DNA from: G963677085 sp963677085
GTDB taxonomy: Bacteria; Planctomycetota; Planctomycetia; Pirellulales; Thermoguttaceae
Assembly (NCBI GenBank): GCA_963677085.2
Contig: CAXXFH010000004.1
Span: forward strand, 248,001-312,000
DNA length: 64,000 nt
Direction: 5' to 3'
The notes beneath the pieces were generated by a model. It saw only the letters and a list, made by a program, of their open reading frames with translations. It had not been told where the DNA came from and searched no databases. Below are positions 44,769 through 55,663 of the stretch, piece after piece (the stretch's first letter is position 1; the number at the start of each line of letters is the position of its first letter). Position numbers and translations under genes: made by a program.

Positions 44769-45036
44769 GCGCGCCAGGAAAATCCCAGAATATCCACACA
44801 TTTTCCATTCCCCAACGGCAACCAACTGCCCCACTAAGCCACGCACCACCCCCCATCCGAAAAAAGTAAAAAAACAATCGCCTCGGCCCTGGCCGCCACT
44901 TGACAGATCGCCCGCGATCTGGAGAATCAGTGCTTCTTCAGTGTTGGCAACATGTTTGCGACACCGGAGTCGTGCTGACGCAAGGCATTGTCGCTGGTCT
45001 GTTTGGCCCTGACGGGAATTCCAAAATTCTGGTGGC

Positions 45037-45064
45037 TTGCCGCGGGCTGAGTATCCGATATAAT
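45037..45064 (+). promoter_or_regulatory. Candidate upstream rRNA promoter P1
   Basis: TTGCCG (45037-45042), 16-bp spacer, TATAAT (45059-45064). About 510 bp before 23S; would act with the stronger promoter at 45207. Confidence 0.45.
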
Positions 45065-45206
45065 GAACTCATGCCTGGGGACGTGGCGAACCGCTTCCCG
45101 GGCATTTTCAACTTTCGGAACACAGCACAAGTCAACAGCGAGCGGCCGGGTGGTTTTGCGAGATTTGGTCTCAACGAAAAAATCTCACCTGCCGACATAA
45201 AGCCTG

Positions 45207-45235
45207 TTGACAGCACTGATGCCAAGTGCTAAATT
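45207..45235 (+). promoter_or_regulatory. Candidate rRNA promoter P2 for 23S-5S
   Basis: TTGACA (45207-45212), exactly 17 bp, TAAATT (45230-45235). An A-rich stretch (CGAAAAAATCTC) lies upstream and could serve as an UP element. Predicted start about 45242, giving a leader of about 335 nt. Confidence 0.65.
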
Positions 45236-45278
45236 AGAATCTTTCGCACTTCGCGGAAGCGAGTTGAGGTAACAGTTG

Positions 45279-45325
45279 GACAGGGGATGCACTCCTCGGG
45301 GCATCCAGGGAGTTTGCCCCCTGTC
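45279..45325 (+). promoter_or_regulatory. Stem-loop in the 23S leader
   Basis: Outer arms GACAGG/CCTGTC and inner arms GGATGC (45285-45290)/GCATCC (45301-45306) make a nested hairpin. A second hairpin, GTTTGGCCA/TGGCCAAAC, lies at 45498-45524. Confidence 0.5.
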
Positions 45326-45374
45326 GAATTGACAGTCGAAGTCGACGTAGCCGCGAGGCTGCAAGACTTCGGAA

Positions 45375-45390
45375 TGTTCTTTGGCAATTT
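45375..45390 (+). promoter_or_regulatory. boxA-like antitermination site
   Basis: TGTTCTTTGGCAATTT resembles bacterial rRNA boxA (TGCTCTTTAACA). NusB/NusE binding here would let polymerase pass the leader hairpins and transcribe the 3-kb rRNA. Confidence 0.55.
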
Positions 45391-45577
45391 GGTTGTGGTA
45401 AAAGTGGCATCTAACGAGTTGCGTTGGTGTAGCCTTCGGGCAAGCCGACGGAACTCACATGATAGAGCACTTAGACGAGCAAAGAATCGTTACTGAGGTT
45501 TGGCCATTATTATGCTGGCCAAACCCAGTAGCAAACCGCGTGAGTTCGGGCTATTTTTTTGGAGCCTTGAATTCATG

Positions 45578-48489
<2,912 letters not shown>

Positions 48490-48608
48490 ATGTATTCAAT
48501 GCTCCAAGAAGTGCTATAGGAGTCAGCATCAAACGATCGCTGATGACTCCGCTTTTACCGCAACCAAAATATACCGGCGGCGCTCGTGGACACGCGAGCG
48601 CCGTCGCT
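48490..48608 (+). other. 23S-5S internal spacer with two hairpins
   Basis: Holds the distal arm of the 23S stalk, the hairpin GGAGTCA..ATCA/TGATGACTCC near 48521-48551 and the GC-rich hairpin CGGCGGCGCTCG/CGAGCGCCGTCG just before 5S, probably processing signals. No tRNA gene in the spacer. Confidence 0.6.
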
Positions 48609-48718
48609 TTCCGGTGGCTATATCCGAAAGGCTACACCCGTTCCCATCCCGAACACGGTAGTTAAGCTTTTGGAGCCGATGGTAGTACTACAAGTGCGAG
48701 AGTAGGTGCTGCCGGATT
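48609..48718 (+). rRNA. rrf: 5S ribosomal RNA
   Basis: About 109 nt with the conserved CCCATCCCGAACACGG, GAGCCGATGGTAGTACTACA and GCGAGAGTAGG segments. The terminal helix TCCGG/CCGGA fixes the ends. Co-transcribed with 23S and followed by a strong terminator. Confidence 0.95.
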
Positions 48719-48728
48719 TATTACATCG

Positions 48729-48761
48729 CCCCCTGGATCGTCAGATCCAGGGGGTTTTTTT
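48729..48761 (+). terminator. Intrinsic terminator of the 23S-5S unit
   Basis: Perfect 11-bp stem CCCCCTGGATC/GATCCAGGGGG with a GTCA loop followed by seven T. Confidence 0.95.
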
Positions 48762-48936
48762 ATTGCCGCGCATTTTCTTTCGGCATCCCACTCCGTAGTG
48801 AGCGGCGTGCAACCTTCTACGTCGCTCTCCCGCCAACTCCCTTGCCTCTAGCGTCCCACCCTCCATAGAATGCCACACGTTGCGGTTTCCCATCAGGGAA
48901 AAACAACACCACCACACTACAGAGGGAGACTCTGCG

Positions 48937-49206
48937 ATGACTATCACGGGCGTTCTCACTTGGATCGTGTTCGGAATCGTGATCGGAGCCATTGCCCGCT
49001 TCCTGATGCCTGGCCGCCAGGAGATGAGCTTACTGATGACCATGGCGTTGGGAATCATTGGCTCGTTTGTCGGAGGAGCAATCGCCTCGCTATTCTCGCC
49101 CGCGCCACAAGGGTTTGTTCATCCCAGCGGTTGGATCATGTCTGTCCTCGGCGCGCTGATCGTGCTATTTCTCTATTCACGGTTTAAAATGGCCCCGCGA
49201 CATTAG
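48937..49206 (+). CDS. GlsB/YeaQ/YmgE-family small membrane protein
   Basis: 89 residues with three hydrophobic segments: LTWIVFGIVIGAIARFLMPG, MTMALGIIGSFVGGAIASLF and WIMSVLGALIVLFLYSRF. The pattern GAIARFLMPG then LGIIGSFVGG is that of transglycosylase-associated/stress-response YeaQ-like proteins. Start ATG 48937 has AGAGGGAG upstream. The biochemical role of the family is unknown; members are induced by envelope or acid stress in other bacteria. Confidence 0.85.
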   Translation: MTITGVLTWIVFGIVIGAIARFLMPGRQEMSLLMTMALGIIGSFVGGAIASLFSPAPQGFVHPSGWIMSVLGALIVLFLYSRFKMAPRH

Positions 49207-49319
49207 TGGTTTGCTCTCCAAGTTTTGAACTATCTGTTGGAAGAGTCCAGCGTTTCGAGGCGAGCAAGGACGAATCCTGGGGAAGCGGAAGAGAACCTTG
49301 CCGCTGCACAAGAAACTAT

Positions 49320-49991
49320 ATGGCAGAATTGCAGCAGCTACTCTGGAAAACGGCGGCCGCCTTGGTCCTATGCGTGGTTTTGGTGCTGCTTTGCTACTGC
49401 TTCATTGATCGCCCGTTTGCCTTTTACGTTCACAACCATCGATCCGCCTACGATTTCCTCTTCAAATGGCTGACTTACCCACCGCCTATTCTTCAGGCAT
49501 GGGCGCCAGTGTTGCTGACGGCACTCATGGTCCGACGGGCTTGGGGTCCATTCCGCCGGTGGGAGCAGACACTGCTGGCGGCCTGCGTGGGCGTGGTCCT
49601 GGCGGATCAATTCCGAGAGACCCTTTCCTACGCCTTCGGTCGCTACTGGCCGGAAACCTGGATCGACGACAACCCATCGTTGATCGGTAGCGGGGCTTAC
49701 GGATTTCATCCGTTTCACAGCGGTCGCGCCTACGAAAGTTTTCCCTCTGGCCACGCCACTCGGACGCTGGCCATCGCTGCCGTGTTCTGGATTGCCTACC
49801 CAAAATGGCGTTGGGCCTGCGTGGTGGCTTCAATCGCCGTGGCTGTGGGCCTGCTGGGAATGGACTACCATTTCGTGGGCGATGTGATCGCAGGCGCGTT
49901 CGTCGGCGGAATTGTCGGCACGTACACGGCACGTTTTTGCGGGCTTGGGGCGCAATGGCCTCCCCCACCGAATGTGGTGCATGCAGCATGA
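49320..49991 (+). CDS. PAP2-family membrane phosphatase
   Basis: 223 residues from MAELQQLL. About five membrane segments. PAP2 motifs: a C1-like GRYWPETW, C2 FPSGHAT with the acid/base His and C3 GMDYHFVGDVIAG with the nucleophilic His and supporting Asp. C1 lacks the classical KxxxxxxRP form. Such enzymes remove phosphate from lipid phosphates (undecaprenyl-PP, phosphatidic acid, lipid A). Substrate unknown. The long in-frame extension upstream (to 49206) is not convincing. Confidence 0.83.
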   Translation: MAELQQLLWKTAAALVLCVVLVLLCYCFIDRPFAFYVHNHRSAYDFLFKWLTYPPPILQAWAPVLLTALMVRRAWGPFRRWEQTLLAACVGVVLADQFRETLSYAFGRYWPETWIDDNPSLIGSGAYGFHPFHSGRAYESFPSGHATRTLAIAAVFWIAYPKWRWACVVASIAVAVGLLGMDYHFVGDVIAGAFVGGIVGTYTARFCGLGAQWPPPPNVVHAA

Positions 49992-50257
49992 CGAGAGCCG
50001 CCGGTAGAGCGAAGAGGGCTCTCGATGTCGCAACAGACGCGACACAATTCGGCGCCGGTTGTCCAGGGCTTCGGAATACCGGCGCCATATTGGCAGGACC
50101 TTTCCCACAGAATAACTCTTTTTTCTTGCCTTCCCTGCGATTTTCTGCCTGACTCTTCCCCGTTCACGTCCACTAACCATTGGGGGAGTGTGCGCGGTCG
50201 TTTCGCGTCCCCCAACGACACCCCACTTCCAGGGAGCAGTCACAGCGAGGAATTACA

Positions 50258-50905
50258 ATGTCTAGGCAACGTCTCACTTCCCGCTTCGCCGTTTTGGCAG
50301 TCTTGTTCATTGCGTACAGCACGGCCGCGCCCGCCACTGCCGACACCATCTTGCCCGGCCTGGTGGGTAACGATCTGACCACCCAATATTCAGGCACGGT
50401 GACCTATTCGGTCCAAAAAGACGACGTCGAAGGAGCCGCGAAAGCGTTTGACGACTCTGTTTCGACCAAATGGTACACCGGTTCGGGCATTGCTCCCTAC
50501 CTCATCCAGTACGACTTTGACGGCACCGATCTCTATGAAGTGACATCCTACACGATTACCTCGGCCAACGATGATTACGGTCGCGACCCCCACGTATGGC
50601 AGTTATTAGGCTCCAACAATGGAATCGACTGGACGGTCTTAGACGACCGTACGGCAGCCGAAGCCCCAGTTACCGACGGGTGGTGGACTACTATCCAACG
50701 TCATACCACACGCCAATTTGTCCCAGAAAGCACCGGGACGTTCAATATCTACCGTTTCCAGTTCACGCAAACCGAAGGAACCACCCAATTGCAGTTGAGC
50801 GAGATCGAACTGATCGGTGCGGTAGTCCCCGAACCTTCCAGCCTGCTGCTAGCCACCATCGGCCTGTTGGGCCTCGGCTTCTTCGTCCGACATCGCAAAC
50901 GATAA
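50258..50905 (+). CDS. PEP-CTERM protein with discoidin-like (F5/8 C) domain
   Basis: 215 residues. Signal peptide (FAVLAVLFIAYSTAAPATAD); body from about 60 with AFDDSVSTKWYTGSGIAPYL, WQLLGSNNGIDWTVLDDRT and FRFQFTQTEG-type strands typical of F5/8 type C carbohydrate-binding folds; C-terminal sorting signal VPEPSSLLLATIGLLGLGFF then VRHRKR. GAGG eight bases before ATG 50258 supports the start. Not part of a sigma/FecR cassette. Probably a surface sugar-binding protein. Confidence 0.85.
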   Translation: MSRQRLTSRFAVLAVLFIAYSTAAPATADTILPGLVGNDLTTQYSGTVTYSVQKDDVEGAAKAFDDSVSTKWYTGSGIAPYLIQYDFDGTDLYEVTSYTITSANDDYGRDPHVWQLLGSNNGIDWTVLDDRTAAEAPVTDGWWTTIQRHTTRQFVPESTGTFNIYRFQFTQTEGTTQLQLSEIELIGAVVPEPSSLLLATIGLLGLGFFVRHRKR

Positions 50906-50938
50906 AGGCCCAGTCGGAGCACTACTTGGGTTATCGCC

Positions 50939-50973
50939 GCCCGTTCGATCCACCGATCGGACGGGCATTTTTT
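50939..50973 (+). terminator. Intrinsic terminator after the discoidin-like PEP-CTERM gene
   Basis: Stem GCCCGT-T-CGATC / GATCG-G-ACGGGC around a CACC-type loop, followed by ATTTTTTG. Ends the 50258-50905 gene. Confidence 0.8.
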
Positions 50974-51116
50974 GTCCCGATACCGCAAGCGCGTCGCATT
51001 GAGGCACTATTGATTTTGAAACAAAACGAGGTATGTTTTCTATACTATCCAGCCCAACTGGGGAGGCCGCGAAACGCCCCTACGCCCCTGAACTTCCGCG
51101 TCCGAGGAGACACACC

Positions 51117-51629
51117 ATGACGAAATCGAACCAACCCTCGCTCACCCGCCGCGTTTTCCTCAGCACGACCGCAGCCGCCGGTGGCGCGATGGCCGCCAGC
51201 GCGATCTTGCCAAAATCTCAGGCGGCTGCCGCCGAGAAGACCGAGTTGAAATCGGGCAGCGTTGTTTTGTTCCAAGGCGACTCGATCACCGATGCCGGGC
51301 GAAGCCGGAAGAACACTGGCCCCAACAACCCGGCCGGCCTGGGCCACGGCTACCCGTTCCTGCTGGGCGGGGCCCTATTGGCCGACCACGCCAAGCTGCA
51401 ACTGCAAGTCTACAATCGTGGTATCAGCGGCAACAAGGTTCCCGACCTGGCCGCTCGTTGGCAGCAAGATGCCCTGGATCTGAAGCCAGCGGTTCTGAGC
51501 ATTCTCATCGGCGTAAACGACATCTGGCACAAACTGGCCGGCCGCTACAACGGCACCGTGGAAGACTACGAGACGGGCTACCGCGACTTGCTGCAAAACA
51601 CGCTGAAAGCGTTGCCCGAGGTAAAGCTA
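51117..51629 (+). pseudogene. SGNH/GDSL hydrolase, 5' part, interrupted by an IS630-type element
   Basis: 171 codons of a 254-codon gene. Tat-type signal (SLTRRVFLSTTAAAGGAMAA), block I GDSITDAGR with the nucleophilic Ser, block II NRGISGNKV with the oxyanion Gly, block III GVNDIWH with the oxyanion Asn. The insertion falls after PEVKL; the frame then runs into the element and stops at 51755. The catalytic Asp/His block is in the 3' part at 52792, so the truncated product should be inactive. Removing the element plus one TA restores the frame exactly. The ATG at 51117 has GAGGAG upstream. Confidence 0.9.
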
Positions 51630-51634
51630 GTACG

Positions 51635-52311
51635 TCATCCAGCAAGTTTCTTCCGGTATAGTTCCGGGAACACTCGGCGGGCGTCGTTGTTATTGAAGGT
51701 CCAGTCGATTATGGCTTTGCGGCGATTTCGGTCGCGGGCCCAAGTCGCCGCATGACGTTGAACTTCTTCGATTGTAGGAATCCGTCGCCCGAGGCATTGC
51801 TTGGTCAACACGGAGATTTCAATTTCTGCCATGTTCAGCCAACTGGCGTGCTTGGGTGTGTAGTGCCATACGATGCGTCGCAGAGATTGCTTCGCTTTCG
51901 TGGCGTCAAACGTTTCGATGAGGGACTTTTCGTTGTGCGTGTTGAGGTTGTCGAGAACCAAATGAATCCGACGAGCCTTGGGATAACGCTGAAGCAGATC
52001 ACGCACGAATCGTGCGAAATCGGCCCGTTTGCGATGACGCCGAGCCTGGACGAAGCGTTTGCCACCTTTCGGCTCAACGGCGACAAAGATACTGCACGTG
52101 CCGCAACGACGATACTCGTAGTCCTGCTTAGCCGCCTTGCCTGGTACGGCAGGCTTGAAGGGACACGTATCGTCCAGGAGTTGATACGGCTGCTCGTCCA
52201 TGCAAATCAACGGTTCTCTCGGATTGAACGCCTTTTCATACTGGTCGAGGACGTCCTCCATTCTGTCGCGAAACTCTTCGGTGAGTCTCGGAATGCACCA
52301 TGTTTTTTTCG
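51635..52311 (-). CDS. IS630 transposase, catalytic part (ORFB)
   Basis: DDE/RNase H-like catalytic part from about MAKKTWCIPRLTEEF to the end. First Asp in CMDEQ, second Asp in IHLVLDNLNTH, Glu in SWLNMAEIE. Continues the upstream frame (ORFA, 52207-52746) after a -1 shift at seven A residues (GCGAAAAAAACATGG on the minus strand). The open frame extends to 52450, but only the part after the shift is family-like. Catalyses cut-and-paste at TA dinucleotides. Confidence 0.85.
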
Positions 52312-52746
52312 CCATGGCTTCATGTCGTGCTCTTTCAGCCACAACGCAACCTCGCTCTTGCTGATCGAATCGACGAAGCCTCGTTTCACGGCGTGCACGC
52401 AGAGTAGTTCCAGCGTCCAGCGGACGCGGCCCTCCGGCGGATCGCTGCAAGCCAACGTCACGACTTGCTGCTTCTGCCGTGGCGTAAACGTGGGCGGAGC
52501 ACCGGATCGAGGGGCGTCGTACAACGCTTCCTCTAAACTCCCGGTACAGAACCGTTTACGCATACTGCGAACAGTTCGATCCGTGCAACCAACGTGTTCG
52601 GCAATCTCCTCATCCGTGAATCCTTCATCTGATTTCAGCAGAATCAAGGCACGCCGAACCACACGCACGGATCGCGTGCCGGTATGCACCAACTCCTGCA
52701 AATGCTGTCGGGCCTCGTCCTTGAGGCGTACAATGTGTTCCTTCAT
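52207..52746 (-). CDS. IS630 transposase, DNA-binding part (ORFA)
   Basis: 179-residue frame with an N-terminal helix-turn-helix (FTDEEIAEHVGCTDRTVRSM) and the family segment WTLELLCVHAVKRGFVDSIS. Residues after about KPWRKKHG (the A7 heptamer) are probably not made in the fusion, because a -1 frameshift at A-AAA-AAA joins this frame to ORFB (KPWRKK to TWCIPRL). ATG 52746 lies 44 bp inside the right terminal repeat. Confidence 0.85.
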   Translation of the reverse strand: MKEHIVRLKDEARQHLQELVHTGTRSVRVVRRALILLKSDEGFTDEEIAEHVGCTDRTVRSMRKRFCTGSLEEALYDAPRSGAPPTFTPRQKQQVVTLACSDPPEGRVRWTLELLCVHAVKRGFVDSISKSEVALWLKEHDMKPWRKKHGAFRDSPKSFATEWRTSSTSMKRRSIRENR

Positions 52747-52791
52747 GCCGGTGCTTATACCACCGGAAACAATTTCATGGAAGGCGTACTA

Positions 52792-53043
52792 GTCGTTTGC
52801 GAACCGTTTGTACTCCGCTGCGGCGCGGTCAACGACAGTTGGTTCCCCGAGTTCGAGCAACGTCGCGCGGTAGCCGAGAAACTGGCCGTCGAGCTGAAAC
52901 TCACCTTCGTGCCGTTTCAACAGATGTTCAACGAAGCGTTGAAGCAGGCCCCGGCCAACTACTGGGCCGGCGACGGCGTCCACCCCACCCTGGCCGGCCA
53001 CGCCCTGATGGCGAAGACGTGGCGCGAAGTGGTGGGGATTTAG
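52792..53043 (+). pseudogene. SGNH/GDSL hydrolase, 3' part
   Basis: Final 83 codons plus stop of the split gene, beginning VVCEPFVLRCGAV. Contains the block V catalytic pair in GDGVHPTLAGH. With the IS and one TA removed, CTA at 51627-51629 is followed directly by GTC at 52792, giving PEVKLVVCEPF. A short frame from 52684 that crosses the IS end is not an independent gene. Confidence 0.9.
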
Positions 53044-53139
53044 TCATCTCACGGCTCAGGCCTGGCTTGAGCCAGCCACTTCTCCGTCCGCACGGCACAA
53101 TTGCCGTTGCGAAGCGATAAACGCGAAAAATGCTTGCGT

Positions 53140-53601
53140 TTATCGCCCGGCCGAAGATTCAAGCGCGAAGTCGGCATGACTCGTGCCCTCGGGGGGAACC
53201 GCAAAGGTCAACGCCGAAGTATCATGATAACGGGCAGGAAGCATCTCTTCGTGGATGACCACTTCCTCTCCGCTTGCGCCCGCCTTGACGTTTCGTGTTC
53301 GGATGGAAACGTGGTGGACACCCACGACCGCGCCTGCCCGACCGTCGAGTGAGACCAACTCGAAGTGTCCTTCTGCGTCGGTTGTGCCGTACGAACCGGG
53401 GCCGGCGTCAATTTGTTTGCGGCGACGTTGGGGTTCGAAGCTGATACGGGCTCCGGCCAGCGGTCGACCGTTGAGCGTAACCGTTCCACAGACGGGAACA
53501 ATAGAATAGTCGGCGCCATCGCAACCACCAAATGCGAGCAGAACCACCAGACCGAGTAGTCTCACGGCAATCTGCGGTTGGGTGCAGAGATATGCCTTCA
53601 T
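53140..53601 (-). CDS. Small lipoprotein with carboxypeptidase-regulatory-like (Ig) domain, cassette 2
   Basis: 153 residues. Signal with lipobox (LLGLVVLLAFGGC), then CGTVTLNGRPLAGARISFEP, the same beta-sandwich pattern as the cassette 1 counterpart (VSGVVTLNAKPVAGASVMLV). Sits 14 bp after the DUF1559 gene as last member of cassette 2. Function unknown. Confidence 0.78.
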   Translation of the reverse strand: MKAYLCTQPQIAVRLLGLVVLLAFGGCDGADYSIVPVCGTVTLNGRPLAGARISFEPQRRRKQIDAGPGSYGTTDAEGHFELVSLDGRAGAVVGVHHVSIRTRNVKAGASGEEVVIHEEMLPARYHDTSALTFAVPPEGTSHADFALESSAGR

Positions 53602-53615
53602 TCCGTCATCCCTCG

Positions 53616-54593
53616 TTACGGCAATTGCACGACCTCGCCGCCGGCGATCGTGCCGAGGTGTTCGAACAACTCACCGTCGATATTCTGGCTGATGCCGTGG
53701 ACTGAACCATCGCACATCACGAAGTTGATCACACCCCCGGCATGCAAGGCCGCGAACGCCCGTTGGCAGTAGGCAAACGACGGAGCCAGCGCTTCGCAAG
53801 CGTCGAAGTCGGGCAGTCGAGCATAGGAGGGGCGCTGCACGCTACCAAGGTTGCGAAACGAATTGGTCGCAGCCCAAAACGCCTTACGAGGCGCGTTAGT
53901 GCTGGTGTGATACTCGCCGACCAGGAAGGTGTTCGTTGTCCCGTCGCGAATATCAGAAACGGAGACCGGCCCAAACGCTCCCAGTCCTACCAAATGTAGG
54001 GGGCCACGGTAGTCGGCCGTGCGATTGGCGTTGTTAGCTTGGCCTGGATAATCGAAGAAGATGCCATTATTCACGGCGCCTGCTACCCCTTTATACGAGC
54101 CAGGAGCGATTTTTTCGGTGAAAACAAACTCCGGCACGATAAGCTCTTCGGTGTTTATGTCGGTCGGACAGATCATCTCGGGCAAGAGAGTTTGCAGCAC
54201 CGGCAGGTTGTCGGCATGCGTGTTGACGACATTAGGATTGTACGCGTCGAAGAGGGCCTGCTGTTCCAGATAGGGGAGAATGCCGATGGCCCAATTCGAC
54301 CATTCTTCGGCGGCTGCTTGCGACGTCCAGTTCGAACTCACTCCCGAATGGATTCCTCCTGGGGGAAAACATCCACAGGCCGCGTGATAGCTCTGAATGG
54401 CCAATCCGATTTGCTTCAGATTGTTACTACACTGCATCCGTCGTGCCGCTTCCCGGGCCGACTGCACGGCAGGTAACAACAAAGCAATTAGGATGCCTAT
54501 AATCGCAATCACCACCAAAAGTTCCACGAGGGTGAAAGCCGTGGGCGATAACTGGCGGTTGCATCGAGCAGATCGCAAGCGAAAAACGCGCAT
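53616..54593 (-). CDS. DUF1559 prepilin-like protein, cassette 2
   Basis: 325 residues from MRVFRLRS. Signal SPTAFTLVELLVVIAIIGIL and the DUF1559 stretch LLPAVQSAREAARRMQCSNN; C-terminal motif NFVMCDGSVHGISQNID. The residue before the cleavage site is Ala (TAFTLVE) where Gly is usual, which may slow prepilin-peptidase processing. The frame is open to 54764, but ATG 54593 gives a leader of normal size. Fourth gene of cassette 2. Confidence 0.9.
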   Translation of the reverse strand: MRVFRLRSARCNRQLSPTAFTLVELLVVIAIIGILIALLLPAVQSAREAARRMQCSNNLKQIGLAIQSYHAACGCFPPGGIHSGVSSNWTSQAAAEEWSNWAIGILPYLEQQALFDAYNPNVVNTHADNLPVLQTLLPEMICPTDINTEELIVPEFVFTEKIAPGSYKGVAGAVNNGIFFDYPGQANNANRTADYRGPLHLVGLGAFGPVSVSDIRDGTTNTFLVGEYHTSTNAPRKAFWAATNSFRNLGSVQRPSYARLPDFDACEALAPSFAYCQRAFAALHAGGVINFVMCDGSVHGISQNIDGELFEHLGTIAGGEVVQLP

Positions 54594-54798
54594 GGTTCCC
54601 ACTCCGTTGCTACCGACGGTCCGTGGCAAGCCCGACGGCAACGGCAATTGGACGTCTGAATTTACAATGCATTGATCGTCAACGACGCATAGGACAGCCA
54701 AGCAAACCGGTAATGCCACACCCAGGCAAAACACCGCTTCTGCTGGTTGCTCGTTCTTGTGCAAAAAGTTTACGATCCCTTAAGTGTTGGTCGTGCAA

Positions 54799-55626
54799 CT
54801 AACGTCGCCGCCAACCGTACCAGGCCAAACCAAGCAGACCAGCAATACCCAACACAAGGCTACTGGGTTCCGGCACGGCAGTCGCGACAAAGCCGAAATC
54901 GTCGAGGACCAATCGTGCCTGGAGATCGAGCGAATGGCTCGTTGTGTTGTTCGTGAATGTCAACGAATCAATCGTTTCACCCTCGGATGCGGCGAAGTAG
55001 AAGAACGTGTCGTCGGCACCGGCGGTTTTTCCAATGGTGGTATTCAACGAGAGAGAACTACCACCACTTAAGTTGGCGGTTACTGTCACATCGTCGCCAC
55101 CGGAGGTAAACGTTGTTCGGGAGAGAAGCGTGGCCCCAACCTCGGTGAGGTCGGCCCCAGCGAAGGTCATCGTGAAGGCACGCGCATCTCCACTGTTGCC
55201 GACGAGGATGGAATTAGCCCGATCGGTTTCGGCCGATACAACGCTCACTTGACCGGCAACATTGTTCGTGTACAACTCCATCTGTCGGCCAAAGCCGATC
55301 GAAAGCGATTCCGTTGCCGACGCACCGTAAGCAACGTTGATGTTCTGCAGTGAGTTGTTTGAAGCACCGACAACGCTTGCAGTACTGGTAACGCCGGTTT
55401 CCCAATCGATCACGCCACCCGCGTTAACGTTGTAGGCGGCGAGCACATCGGTCTTGAATTGGGCCAGCGACTTGGTTCCCAATTCCACGTCGACGGTATT
55501 GGTAGCCACCGCGTTTTCGTCGTAGATACCCGTGGTACCGACAACGGAAATCGTACCGGCGGAGACGGGGCTGCCGCATGCAAAGATTACCGCCAAAACA
55601 ACAGAGATTCTCCATGTCGCGTTCAT
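54799..55626 (-). CDS. PEP-CTERM surface protein, cassette 2
   Basis: 275 residues from MNATWRIS, with AGGGAGAG before the ATG. Signal peptide (ISVVLAVIFACGSPVSAG), a Thr/Ser/Val-rich beta-type body (VGTTGIYDENAVATNTVDVE; VSVVSAETDRANSILVGNSG) and a C-terminal sorting signal AVPEPSSLVLGIAGLLGLAW then YGWRRR. Not similar in sequence to the cassette 1 PEP-CTERM protein. Third gene of cassette 2. Exosortase substrate; ligand unknown. Confidence 0.85.
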   Translation of the reverse strand: MNATWRISVVLAVIFACGSPVSAGTISVVGTTGIYDENAVATNTVDVELGTKSLAQFKTDVLAAYNVNAGGVIDWETGVTSTASVVGASNNSLQNINVAYGASATESLSIGFGRQMELYTNNVAGQVSVVSAETDRANSILVGNSGDARAFTMTFAGADLTEVGATLLSRTTFTSGGDDVTVTANLSGGSSLSLNTTIGKTAGADDTFFYFAASEGETIDSLTFTNNTTSHSLDLQARLVLDDFGFVATAVPEPSSLVLGIAGLLGLAWYGWRRR

Positions 55627-55663
55627 TAGATACTCTCCCTTTCTAGGCTTACGACAGATCAAC

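Larger units (their letters stand above)
44681..45577. other. Non-coding region, 897 bp: sigma-gene upstream region and 23S rRNA leader
   Basis: No 16S rRNA or tRNA gene is present here. Contains the palindrome at 44751-44767, two candidate rRNA promoters (45037 and 45207), an inverted repeat GAGATTT/AAATCTC near 45159-45188, a structured leader and a boxA-like site. The open frame 44900-45232 is judged not to be a gene. Confidence 0.6.
51630..52789 (-). mobile_element. IS630-type insertion sequence, 1160 bp
   Basis: Imperfect terminal inverted repeats of about 27 bp: left GTACGTCATCCAGCAAGTTT, right (complement) GTACGCCTTCCATGAAATTG, both continuing to TTCCGG. Flanked by a TA duplication (51628-51629 and 52790-52791), the target signature of the IS630/Tc1/mariner group. 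One transposase on the minus strand in two overlapping frames. Both ends and the DDE residues are intact, so the copy may be mobile. Confidence 0.92.

Noticed and set aside
44900..45232. 110-residue open frame ahead of 23S rRNA
   Set aside because: Covers the promoter region of the rRNA unit, has no Shine-Dalgarno and no recognisable protein features.
52684..53043. 119-residue frame across the right IS end as an independent gene
   Set aside because: Its first part is IS sequence. The remainder is the 3' part of the interrupted SGNH hydrolase.
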